Assembly: GCA_017558545.1 (NCBI GenBank)
Contig: JAFYUG010000063.1
Location: 1-8,737 of the forward strand
Length of the DNA: 8,737 nucleotides
Origin: Oscillospiraceae bacterium
Lineage (GTDB): Bacteria > Bacillota > Clostridia > Oscillospirales > Oscillospiraceae
Direction of reading: 5' to 3'
Part shown: piece by piece, positions 1 to 5,654 of the stretch
Position numbering within the stretch: position 1 is the stretch's first letter
Layout of the letters: each line of letters begins with the position of its first letter
Notes under the pieces: generated by a model
Databases searched by the model: none
What the model was told of the DNA's origin: nothing
Seen by the model: the letters and a program-made list of their open reading frames with translations, nothing else
Position numbers and translations under genes: made by a program

Positions 1-30
1 ACTTTGGTAAACAGCTTTTACGGGAGGTGA
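1..30 (+). CDS. Possible 3' end of an upstream gene (partial)
   Basis: Frame 1 is open from the window edge to TGA at 28-30, giving only the residues TLVNSFYGR. The stop sits inside the ribosome binding site of the next gene (GGGAGGTGA, 21-29). The same arrangement occurs at 7641-7661, where the endolysin stop lies within the ribosome binding site of the following gene. That parallel is the only reason to favour this frame. Frame 2 stops at 8-10, so the upstream gene could end there instead. Nothing can be said about function. Confidence 0.3.
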   Translation, partial: TLVNSFYGR

Positions 31-36
31 GCGGCC

Positions 37-2115
37 ATGGGAAGAAGAGCGGGGGTGACCATAAAAACCACCACCTATTGCAGATTTCGGGGCGCGGATT
101 TTTCCACAGACCCCGCTTTGGTGGACTCCACAAGATCCCCCCTTTGCACCAACATGATTTCCGATGGCGGCGGTATGCCCGAAAAGAGAGCGGGCTACAA
201 AAAGCTCTGCCGGCTTAATGACACCATATTCGGCCTTTTCTCCGATGTGTATGAAGGCAGGGAGCATTTTTACATCCACGGAGGAGATAAGCTCTATTAC
301 TGGGATGGGGAAAGCAACAAAACCTCCGCCCTGCTGCTAAGCGGCCTCCACAGAGGCAAAAGCAGAGGCATGAGCCTTGGCGGCAGCTTTTGGATAGTCA
401 CCGGCAGAGAGTTTATAGAGTGCCGCGGCACCGATGCCCGCCGGGTGGCCGGGGAGGGATATATCCCCACCACAGTTATCACACGCCTGCCCGAAGGCGG
501 GGGCAGCTTCTATGAAAGCGTGAATTTACTCTCCCCTTACCGCCGCAACAGCTTTCAGACCGATGGCGAGGCCAAGGATTTTCTTTTGGACAGCGACAAT
601 ATAGACACCTTCTTTTGCTTCCATCGTAGCCTTGGCGGCAAGAAGGAGCTTTGGTTTAAGGATGCCGGGGCCTATTTTTGCTTTTCCATCAACGCAAGCG
701 CCGGGGACGTCATCAGGCTGAACTTTGCCGAGGGCAGAGTTGAAGGAGACGGCGTCACCGCGGAAATGTTTAAAAAGGCTGAGCCCGAAGGGGAAAACAT
801 AGAGCTATATGCCGTCCTTACGGAAAAAAGCGAGGTATATGGGGAGATTTGGGGAGAAAAGGCGGAAAACTTCACGGTGAACAGAGCCGAGGGCATAGTC
901 AGCTTTGAGGTAGCCCCCTCAGCTCCCTTGTCCGGCTCAGCGGACGGCCTCACCATCACCTTCCCCAAAACTGTGGAAGGCTACGCCGACATGATAAACC
1001 GCTGCTCCATTATAAGCAGCTACGGCGCAGGCAACAGCGACCGCCTCGTGCTGTCCGGCAACAGCGCCTATCCCAACAGGGACTGGATAAGCGCCTATAA
1101 TGACCCCACATATTTTCCCGATTTGGGATACTCCATTGTGGGGGCTGAGAACACGGCCATTATGGGCTATTGCCGCATAGGCTCTGCCCTTGCCATTGTG
1201 AAGGAGGATAGGGGCGGCGACACAACTGTGTTTTTCCGCACGGCAACTATGGATGGCGAGGGCAATGTGGTCTTTCCCCTTGCTCAGGCGGTTAGCGGCG
1301 TGGGCGCTCTTGCCAAGGGCAGCTTTGCCAACCTGCTGGATGAGCCGCTTTTCCTCAGCGCAACGGGCATTTACGCCATCAGCGCCAATAATCTCACGGG
1401 GGATAGGGCGGGACAGAACCGAAGCTTCTATCTCAATGGCCGCCTTATAAAGGAGAAACTCTCCGAAGCCGAGGCCGTGGGCTGGATGGGTATGTATCTT
1501 CTCTCCTTCCCAAACGGCCATGTATATATTCTCGACGGCAGGCAGGAGAAAACATACCGCAGCGAAAGTTTGGGCGACTTTTGCTACGAGGGCTGGTATT
1601 GGGAAAATGTGCCTGCTGTTTGCTGGCTCAACCATGAAAAAGATGGCCTTGAGCAGCTTTATTTCGGCACGGAGGACGGCAGGATCTGCCGCTTCGCCTC
1701 CGATAAAAGCAAGATGGATTGCTATAATGACGATGGCGAGGCCATAGACGCCATTTGGGCAACGAAGCTGGATGATGACCGCCGGGCAACTGTGGAAAAG
1801 ACCATGATAAAAAGGGGCTGCGCCGTTACCCTCAAGCCCTATAATCGCTCAGGGGCATCCATAAGCTTTCGCACCGACGATGGGGGAATGATTGGGAACA
1901 TACATGAGACCATGGATATTTTCTCCTGGGAGGATATAGATTTCTCCCGCTTCACCTTTTCCTCCAACGATAGCCCCAGAGAGATATTTTTCAACACCAA
2001 GGTGAAAAAGTATAAACGCCTTCAGATTCTCGTCCGCAACAAGGAGCTGAATGAGGGCTTTGGAATTTTCGCCATTACCAAAAACTATGTGGAGGGCAAC
2101 TATGCCAAGAGATAA
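37..2115 (+). CDS. Large beta-rich virion protein, probable neck/tail-hub (P22 gp10-like or T7 gp12-like) protein
   Basis: The 692-residue protein starts at ATG 37, seven bases after GGGAGGTGA (21-29). Its N-terminus has a pattern I associate with phage neck or tail-hub proteins: FRGADFSTDPALVDSTRSP, then NMISDGGGMPEKRAGYKKL, then a stretch ending in YIHGGDKLYYW (about residues 18-90). This corresponds to a small N-terminal strand region, an 'N-M-x-x-x-x-G-x-x-E-K-R-x-G' motif and the first blade of a propeller-like fold. The rest is rich in short beta segments and glycines, with no membrane span or signal peptide, and with blade-like strings such as TAIMGYCRIGSALAIVKED (about 370-390) and YLLSFPNGHVYILDGR (about 487-502). 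Known family members join the portal ring to the tail and retain packaged DNA. That role is inferred here from the pattern and from the overlapping portal gene. A tail-fibre or adhesin propeller is the alternative. The stop TAA lies 14 bases inside the portal gene, suggesting translational coupling. Confidence 0.55.
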   Translation: MGRRAGVTIKTTTYCRFRGADFSTDPALVDSTRSPLCTNMISDGGGMPEKRAGYKKLCRLNDTIFGLFSDVYEGREHFYIHGGDKLYYWDGESNKTSALLLSGLHRGKSRGMSLGGSFWIVTGREFIECRGTDARRVAGEGYIPTTVITRLPEGGGSFYESVNLLSPYRRNSFQTDGEAKDFLLDSDNIDTFFCFHRSLGGKKELWFKDAGAYFCFSINASAGDVIRLNFAEGRVEGDGVTAEMFKKAEPEGENIELYAVLTEKSEVYGEIWGEKAENFTVNRAEGIVSFEVAPSAPLSGSADGLTITFPKTVEGYADMINRCSIISSYGAGNSDRLVLSGNSAYPNRDWISAYNDPTYFPDLGYSIVGAENTAIMGYCRIGSALAIVKEDRGGDTTVFFRTATMDGEGNVVFPLAQAVSGVGALAKGSFANLLDEPLFLSATGIYAISANNLTGDRAGQNRSFYLNGRLIKEKLSEAEAVGWMGMYLLSFPNGHVYILDGRQEKTYRSESLGDFCYEGWYWENVPAVCWLNHEKDGLEQLYFGTEDGRICRFASDKSKMDCYNDDGEAIDAIWATKLDDDRRATVEKTMIKRGCAVTLKPYNRSGASISFRTDDGGMIGNIHETMDIFSWEDIDFSRFTFSSNDSPREIFFNTKVKKYKRLQILVRNKELNEGFGIFAITKNYVEGNYAKR

Positions 2116-3853
2116 TAAAAAGAAAAGCTGTGCCGTCCCCGGTTATGACTATTCTGACGCGGAGGCTCGTCAGGAAACGGCAATGGCTCTTCTGGATAAG
2201 GCCAAAAGAGCCCGAACTGTGGTTGAAGGGGAATGGGAGCGCTATAACGATTACTATAATTTTATCCACGATGTAAGCGCCGAGGTAAGGGAATTTTGCG
2301 CGGAGAAGAATATTTTCTGGTCTCCTGCCGTATGTCCCGACCCCTGGATAGCCGTGGAAAGTCAGATAAACCCCAATGTGCCGGAGCCTGAGTTCAGAGG
2401 CAGGGATAGCGACCTGGACTCCGCCAAGGCCAAGAAAAGGGAATACGCCGTGCGCTATATTATGGAGGCCAACGATATTATCCATAAAAACACCGCCAAC
2501 GAAAGACGGCTTTTGAAGCTGGGCGATGCTTTTTGGAAGGCCTATTGGGACTCAGAGCGCCGATGCGGCATTCATGAGGGCGATATTGCCCTTATAGATG
2601 TTTCCCCCGAGGCCATTTATCCCGACCCCTCCGTTAAAAGCGGAGATATAGACGAGTGCCAGTATGTGGCCTATGTCTACACCATTCATAAGCTGCGCTT
2701 TATGCAGCTTTACGGCAAGGCTCTTTCGGATAAGGGTATGGACATTGCCGATGTGCTCTCCGGCGCCTATGTGCCCCAAAGCAGCATTTTTGATTTGAGC
2801 ACTTCCATAGACGATAGGGAGGACACGGTGCAGGTTATGGAGTTTTGGTTCCGCTGGCCTGAGGACACGGAAGTGGACACTCCCACCGGCAAGGTGGAGG
2901 TGAAGGCAGGCGATGTGGCTTGCAGCATTCAGGCAGGGGGAGTTGAGCTTAAGCTCATACCCCGCTATTGGGTTCGCACCGCCCGCCAGTGCAGCCGCTT
3001 CCCCTTCGTCCACTATTGGCGCATAAGGGATGAAAACAGCTTTTGGAACAAAAGCGAGCTCTTCCCCATTATGGACCTTGTGGATGCTCAGGACAGAAAG
3101 CTGGCCGCGGCATTGCTCAACGATGCCCTTCTCAGCAATGACGCCATCGTTGTGGAGGAGGACTCCCTTGCCGACGGAGAAACGGTGAGCAATGAGCCGG
3201 GAGCGGTTATAACCGCCCGAAAGAATAAGGGCGCCACTATTCGCCGCCTTGGAGGATTGCAGGGAGGCGCCAATGCCACGGTGCTTCTCAGCTATCTGAA
3301 AGAGCAGATAGAGCGCACCGGCAGAAACTACGAGACCAATATGGGCAAGGAAACCTCCCGCCAGACAACGGCGGCAGGCCTCGCCATGCTAAGAGAGGAT
3401 GCCAGCGAGCAGGAGAGCATAAAGGAGTCCGACCGCCGCAGCGGTTTTGACAGGCTCTATCAGCTCCTCGACTGGCTGGCCCTGGAGTTTTATGACGATG
3501 ACCGCCTCATATATCTTGGGGCAAACAGAGATGCGGGCAGAGAAAAGCCCATCAGCATGATATATAACTCCGCCCTCTTTGCGGAGATCATGCCCGAGGT
3601 TTACGACATGGAGGGCAATGTGGTGAGAGAAGCCTGGGAGTATTATCCCAAGGTGGATGTGAGCCTGACAGCAGGTGATAGCGTTTTGAAAGGCAAACAG
3701 GCCACTCTCAATGCCCTTGCCACTCTCTGCCGCAGCTCCGTAACGGCGGATAACTGGCGGCTTTATGCCTCCCAGCTGGAGATTTTGGATATACCCGAAA
3801 AGCAGGCCATCATAGATTTTTGGCGCAGACGCTTCGAGGGCGGCATCCAATGA
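2102..3853 (+). CDS. Phage portal protein (P22-like/podoviral type)
   Basis: This 583-residue protein would form the dodecameric ring at the packaging vertex through which DNA enters and leaves the head. I chose ATG 2102 because GGAGGG (2091-2096) precedes it by five bases. An in-frame ATG at 2051 would add 17 residues, lacks a good ribosome binding site and overlaps the previous gene more deeply. The charged N-terminal helical region (about 17-60, ending EWERYNDYYNFIHDV) is typical of portals. The central part has RFPFVHYWRIRDENSFWNKS, then a long helix MDLVDAQDRKLAAALLNDALL (about 298-345). Next come a beta segment with PGAVITARKNKGATIRRL and the motif GRNYETNMGKETSRQTTAAG (from about 406), followed by the long C-terminal helix. 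Length is within the portal range and shorter than P22 gp1 (725). No terminase or capsid gene is visible next to it. A different large structural protein is possible but less likely. Confidence 0.75.
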   Translation: MPRDNKKKSCAVPGYDYSDAEARQETAMALLDKAKRARTVVEGEWERYNDYYNFIHDVSAEVREFCAEKNIFWSPAVCPDPWIAVESQINPNVPEPEFRGRDSDLDSAKAKKREYAVRYIMEANDIIHKNTANERRLLKLGDAFWKAYWDSERRCGIHEGDIALIDVSPEAIYPDPSVKSGDIDECQYVAYVYTIHKLRFMQLYGKALSDKGMDIADVLSGAYVPQSSIFDLSTSIDDREDTVQVMEFWFRWPEDTEVDTPTGKVEVKAGDVACSIQAGGVELKLIPRYWVRTARQCSRFPFVHYWRIRDENSFWNKSELFPIMDLVDAQDRKLAAALLNDALLSNDAIVVEEDSLADGETVSNEPGAVITARKNKGATIRRLGGLQGGANATVLLSYLKEQIERTGRNYETNMGKETSRQTTAAGLAMLREDASEQESIKESDRRSGFDRLYQLLDWLALEFYDDDRLIYLGANRDAGREKPISMIYNSALFAEIMPEVYDMEGNVVREAWEYYPKVDVSLTAGDSVLKGKQATLNALATLCRSSVTADNWRLYASQLEILDIPEKQAIIDFWRRRFEGGIQ

Positions 3854-3869
3854 GAAAGGAGAAAAATAT

Positions 3870-3977
3870 ATGATTTGTCCCAAATGCGGCATGGAAATGC
3901 TGAGAATAAGATTGGGGGAATGGGCTTGCCCCAACAAAGCCTGCTCCGAAAAAATAAAGGGCGGTGAGGGCAAATGA
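3870..3977 (+). CDS. Zinc-ribbon microprotein (35 aa)
   Basis: ATG 3870 follows a strong ribosome binding site, AGAAAGGAG (3853-3861), at eight bases, and the frame ends at TGA 3975-3977. The protein begins MICPKCGMEM and carries a second cysteine pair in WACPNKAC. Cysteines at residues 3, 6, 20 and 25 make a C-x2-C ... C-x4-C knuckle pair, the usual signature of a small zinc ribbon. Such ribbons bind zinc and often nucleic acid or protein partners, but nothing here shows the partner. The stop overlaps the start of the next gene (ATGA, 3974-3977), so the frame is embedded in the operon between portal and fibre genes. The ribosome binding site, the four cysteines and the four-base overlap together make a chance ORF unlikely. 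Confidence 0.75.
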   Translation: MICPKCGMEMLRIRLGEWACPNKACSEKIKGGEGK

Positions 3978-4417
3978 GCCTTGAAAAGCTGAAGCTTAAA
4001 AGCGAGGACATTGCCTCCACGGGCGTTTGCGCCGCTCCCGACAAGCTGACGGGCTCTGCGGCGGAGAACAAGGCCGTTTTCGACCGCCTTATAAGGGAGA
4101 GCCTTGCCCAAAAATATAATGAGCTTATTGACCGCCTTGGAGCCATGGACGGCGTCAACGGCGTGCAGTCGGACACTATTCGCTATATTCGCATAGGCGA
4201 AGGCCGCACTCTGCAAATAAGCTATGACGGCAAGGAGTGGATAACTGTCGGCGGCGGTGGCGGCGGTGGCGGAGCAGGGGGCTACACTCTGCCCGTTGCC
4301 TCTGCCGACACCTTGGGCGGCGTGAAAATAGGCGCAGGCCTTGCCATTGATGAGGAGGGCGTGCTCTCTGCCACAGGTGGAGGAGACCTGCCCGACGGGG
4401 ATGAGGTGAGCTACTGA
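3974..4417 (+). CDS. Head/tail-fibre-like structural protein
   Basis: The protein has 147 residues and starts at ATG 3974, overlapping the preceding stop by four bases; GGCGGTGAGGG just upstream serves as ribosome binding site. The N-terminal part (about 18-55) reads APDKLTGSAAENKAVFDRLI ... QKYNELIDRL, a segment I recognise from the N-termini of many clostridial prophage fibre and baseplate proteins, probably a particle-attachment domain. A glycine-only hinge follows (about residues 93-100, see 4250-4282). The C-terminus carries TLPVASADTLGGVKIGAGL followed by IDEEGVLSAT, the repeat-like motif of phage head-fibre (phi29 gp8.5-like) and tail-fibre proteins. The likely role is decorating the virion and helping host attachment. 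Capsid or tail location cannot be decided from sequence. The stop TGA shares one base with the next start (TGATG, 4415-4419). Confidence 0.7.
   Translation: MSLEKLKLKSEDIASTGVCAAPDKLTGSAAENKAVFDRLIRESLAQKYNELIDRLGAMDGVNGVQSDTIRYIRIGEGRTLQISYDGKEWITVGGGGGGGGAGGYTLPVASADTLGGVKIGAGLAIDEEGVLSATGGGDLPDGDEVSY
4250..4282 (+). repeat. In-frame GGC/GGT tract coding a poly-glycine hinge
   Basis: Two copies of a nine-base unit GGCGGCGGT (4250-4258 and 4259-4267) are followed by GGC GGA GCA GGG GGC. The tract encodes eight glycines, an alanine, then two glycines. It separates the N-terminal attachment segment from the C-terminal fibre motif. Repeats of this kind can change length by polymerase slippage in steps that keep the frame, so the hinge may vary between relatives. 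Confidence 0.8.
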
Positions 4418-5361
4418 TGGCCTATGTTAAAACGGACGATGTCCATTACACCGGCATTGCCGATGCCATAAGGTCTCTTCATGACGGCGAGGAGACCTAT
4501 ACCCCCCGGGAGATGGGGGAGTATCTCTCCACCGAGGGCACGGCGCTGAAGCCCTGGAACATAGCCAAGGGCGTAACCATTTTCGGCGTTACCGGCACGC
4601 TGAGCTTTGATAACTCCAACTGGCCCTCCGATAGCCCCGTAACGGAGGACGTTATAGACACGGCGGTGAAGAAATATGATGTTCGCGCCGATGTAAACGA
4701 TAAATTCCTCCTTATGGACGACAAGGGGAATATAACCGTTGGCTACCCCCTCAAGGAAATCGTTACCAACATGGCCTTTTATAATGGCCACAAGCTGCCG
4801 GATATAGGCAACGCCAACACGAAGTTTGTGTTCCGCAACAGCAGCGGGGAGTATATCTACTATGTTCTTGAGGATGGATGTGAGGCGTATTCCTACTTCA
4901 TGTGGAGCGACCAATATAAGGAATATCGCCTTACGCGAAATCAGGACAAGGCAATTCAGTGGGCCAGATATAAGCTCAACTCCAGCGGAGAATGGGCTCT
5001 TGACGATAGATCCAACTATTTCGGCTCCTCCCTCGTTTTCGTGGGCGATGTGGAGATTATTTGGATAGGCTCCGACATATATGCCGAGGACAACACGGTT
5101 TTGCACCCTGCGGGAGCCTATACATATGAAAGGGAGGAAAATGACCTTTTCACCATCACCGATTATGACCCCATAAGCACGGAGTTTTGCGCCCGCTGCT
5201 GGCTGAGAGCAGCCTACCACACAACGGGCGAATATGCAGGGCAGGTCACCATAGATGACTTTGTATCAACAGCCAGCGGGGGATATAACTATATCTGCAA
5301 TATACGCTATTGCTCCCGGGATGCCCTTTATTATGAGGGCGAAATAATTTGGCAACGTTAG
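4417..5361 (+). CDS. Putative fibre/adhesin or baseplate-associated protein
   Basis: The protein has 314 residues. Start ATG 4417 overlaps the previous stop by one base, with GGGGATGAGG just upstream. The first 62 residues hold two modules I recognise from phage structural proteins. Residues 7-33 (HYTGIADAIRSLHDGEETYT then PREM) form a short helix-turn segment common at the start of phage surface proteins. Residues 49-62 (IAKGVTIFGVTGTL) form a beta-hairpin motif often repeated in tail and fibre proteins. The remainder (about 80-314) is strand-rich with many Tyr, Trp and Asp residues, which fits a receptor-binding region, but I do not recognise the family. It has no signal peptide or membrane span. 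The stop is TAG (5359-5361), the only TAG stop among the genes here, and it lies inside the left inverted repeat of the adjacent inserted element. Before insertion it would have been TAA at the same codon. Confidence 0.65.
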   Translation: MAYVKTDDVHYTGIADAIRSLHDGEETYTPREMGEYLSTEGTALKPWNIAKGVTIFGVTGTLSFDNSNWPSDSPVTEDVIDTAVKKYDVRADVNDKFLLMDDKGNITVGYPLKEIVTNMAFYNGHKLPDIGNANTKFVFRNSSGEYIYYVLEDGCEAYSYFMWSDQYKEYRLTRNQDKAIQWARYKLNSSGEWALDDRSNYFGSSLVFVGDVEIIWIGSDIYAEDNTVLHPAGAYTYEREENDLFTITDYDPISTEFCARCWLRAAYHTTGEYAGQVTIDDFVSTASGGYNYICNIRYCSRDALYYEGEIIWQR

Positions 5362-5376
5362 CCTGAACGATATAAT
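5349..5376 (+). promoter_or_regulatory. Possible sigma-70-type promoter reading into the inserted element
   Basis: TTGGCA (5349-5354; five of six bases match TTGACA) is followed after 16 bases by a perfect TATAAT (5371-5376). Transcription would start near 5383, at the base of the two long folded arms. The -10 box belongs to the inverted repeat, whereas the -35-like box is in the end of the upstream gene, so the combination may be accidental. The mirrored -10 in the right repeat (5614-5619, - strand) has no good -35 box at the right distance. Confidence 0.25.
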
Positions 5377-5385
5377 CCGAACCCG
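5358..5385 (+). repeat. Left terminal inverted repeat (28 bases, perfect)
   Basis: Begins TTAGCCTGAACGATATAATC and continues to CCCG at 5385. It is the exact reverse complement of 5605-5632; the match ends at G5357 against G5633 outside and at T5386 against G5604 inside. It contains the stop codon of the upstream gene and a TATAAT box. Confidence 0.95.
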
Positions 5386-5491
5386 TTTCTAAGCACATAT
5401 GCGTCTGCATTGCCGCGTTGTCGACTTTTGAAGGGCGAAAGCCCATCCGCAAGTCGACGCCTTGCACTGCCTTAGCATATGAGCTTAGAAA
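5386..5491 (+). repeat. Inner inverted repeat, arm A, with GAAA tetraloop hairpin
   Basis: TTTCTAAGCACATATGC (5386-5402) pairs with 5475-5491 with a single A/A mismatch. Further in, GTCGACTT (5420-5427) pairs exactly with AAGTCGAC (5451-5458). The tip, 5433-5444, is a four-pair GC stem closed by a GAAA loop, a GNRA-type tetraloop. Confidence 0.85.
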
Positions 5492-5498
5492 TCTCCGA

Positions 5499-5604
5499 CA
5501 CCACGGGAGGGGATTTTAGTGTCAGGCAAAATTGAATGATGCAGGTGGGCTGTCGCCCACCAAAAAATGAAATGAAGTCTGGCGCTAAAATCCGCCCCGT
5601 GGTG
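5499..5604 (+). repeat. Inner inverted repeat, arm B
   Basis: 5499-5527 pairs with 5577-5604. Nine clean pairs (CACCACGGG with CCCGTGGTG) come first, then a bulged A, a G-G mismatch, the run GGATTTTAG with CTAAAATCC, and a mixed Watson-Crick and G-U segment. The apex carries GGTGGGC-TGTC-GCCCACC (5544-5561), followed by six A residues. This is not a rho-independent terminator on either strand, since no T run follows the hairpin in either reading direction. Confidence 0.85.
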
Positions 5605-5632
5605 CGGGTTCGGATTATATCGTTCAGGCTAA
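5605..5632 (-). repeat. Right terminal inverted repeat (28 bases, perfect)
   Basis: Begins CGGGTTCGGATTATATCGTT and runs to GGCTAA at 5632, the exact reverse complement of 5358-5385. It ends three bases before the ribosome binding site of the next gene (5636-5642). A stable stem here would leave that site just outside the fold. Confidence 0.95.
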
Positions 5633-5635
5633 GTG

Positions 5636-5654
5636 AAAGGAGTGAATAAATTTG
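5636..5654 (+). promoter_or_regulatory. Ribosome binding site fixing a TTG start
   Basis: AAAGGAG (5636-5642) is followed after nine bases by TTG (5652-5654). The frame has a TGA at 5643-5645, so no start further upstream is possible. The next in-frame ATG (5670) lies 27 bases after the ribosome binding site, too far for efficient use. Confidence 0.75.

Larger units (their letters stand above)
5359..5631. mobile_element. MITE-like fold-back insertion with TA target duplications
   Basis: A non-coding element (5361-5629, 269 bases) lies between TA dinucleotides at 5359-5360 and 5630-5631. Its ends form a perfect inverted repeat. The element has no ORF of its own and fills the only long intergenic gap of the window. 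Taking out the element and one TA gives CAACGT-TAA-GTGAAAGGAG: an intact stop for the upstream gene and the TAAGTGAAAGG string also seen at 6834-6844, leaving 19 bases to the next start against 22 at that junction. TA duplication with 25-30 base terminal repeats is known for Tc1/mariner-IS630-type elements and their transposase-less MITEs, so a transposase elsewhere in the host could have moved it. No transposase is seen here. The alternative is a native structured RNA gene of the phage that happens to be bounded by a complementary closing stem. Confidence 0.6.
5358..5632 (+). ncRNA. Candidate structured RNA: three-way junction with two long arms
   Basis: As RNA from the + strand, the region folds into a closing stem P1 (5358-5385 with 5605-5632, 28 pairs), arm A (5386-5491) and arm B (5499-5604). 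No unpaired base separates P1 from either arm; only TCTCCGA (5492-5498) joins the arms. Arm A starts with 16 pairs in 17 positions (5386-5402 with 5475-5491, A5395/A5482 mismatched). It then has internal loops, an 8-pair stem (5420-5427 with 5451-5458), and a GGGC-GAAA-GCCC hairpin (5433-5444). Arm B pairs 5499-5527 with 5577-5604, with one bulged A5508, one G-G mismatch and three G-U pairs (5520/5584, 5522/5582, 5526/5578). Its apex holds a 7-pair hairpin (5544-5561) between A-rich single strands. These wobbles would be unpaired A-C on the other strand, favouring + strand RNA. I cannot match it to a named RNA family. Confidence 0.4.

Noticed and set aside
27..218. 63-codon + strand ORF overlapping the start of the hub-like gene
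   Set aside because: It lies wholly in another frame of that gene, starts within its ribosome binding site region, and has a low-quality His/Arg-rich sequence typical of out-of-frame reading.
937..1635. Long - strand ORF (232 codons) opposite the hub-like gene
   Set aside because: It is a shadow of the + strand gene, with composition dictated by its codons, no recognisable domain, and no support from neighbours, all of which run on the + strand.
3389..4216. - strand ORF of 275 codons crossing the portal, zinc-ribbon and fibre genes
   Set aside because: It runs antisense through three well-supported genes and their ribosome binding sites and shows no recognisable motif.
4411..5220. - strand ORF of 269 codons opposite the second fibre gene
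   Set aside because: Antisense shadow with no recognisable domain; the + strand frame has phage motifs and fitted overlaps.
5359..5535. TAG recoding, with the second fibre gene reading through into the element
   Set aside because: The frame after TAG meets another TAG (5472-5474) and then TGA (5533-5535) soon after, has no protein-like pattern, and no gene here contains an internal TAG that would demand recoding.
5544..5567. Rho-independent terminator at the GC hairpin in arm B
   Set aside because: The hairpin is followed by A residues on the + strand, and on the - strand the T run precedes the hairpin instead of following it.
5358..5632. Invertible DNA switch between the 28-base inverted repeats
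   Set aside because: No invertase is present, inversion would not join or swap coding sequence, and the nested arms and TA flanks fit a fold-back insertion better.
5200..5640. Diversity-generating retroelement variable region with cruciform downstream of the second fibre gene
   Set aside because: There is no reverse transcriptase and I saw no template repeat in the window; the inverted repeats begin at the stop codon itself.
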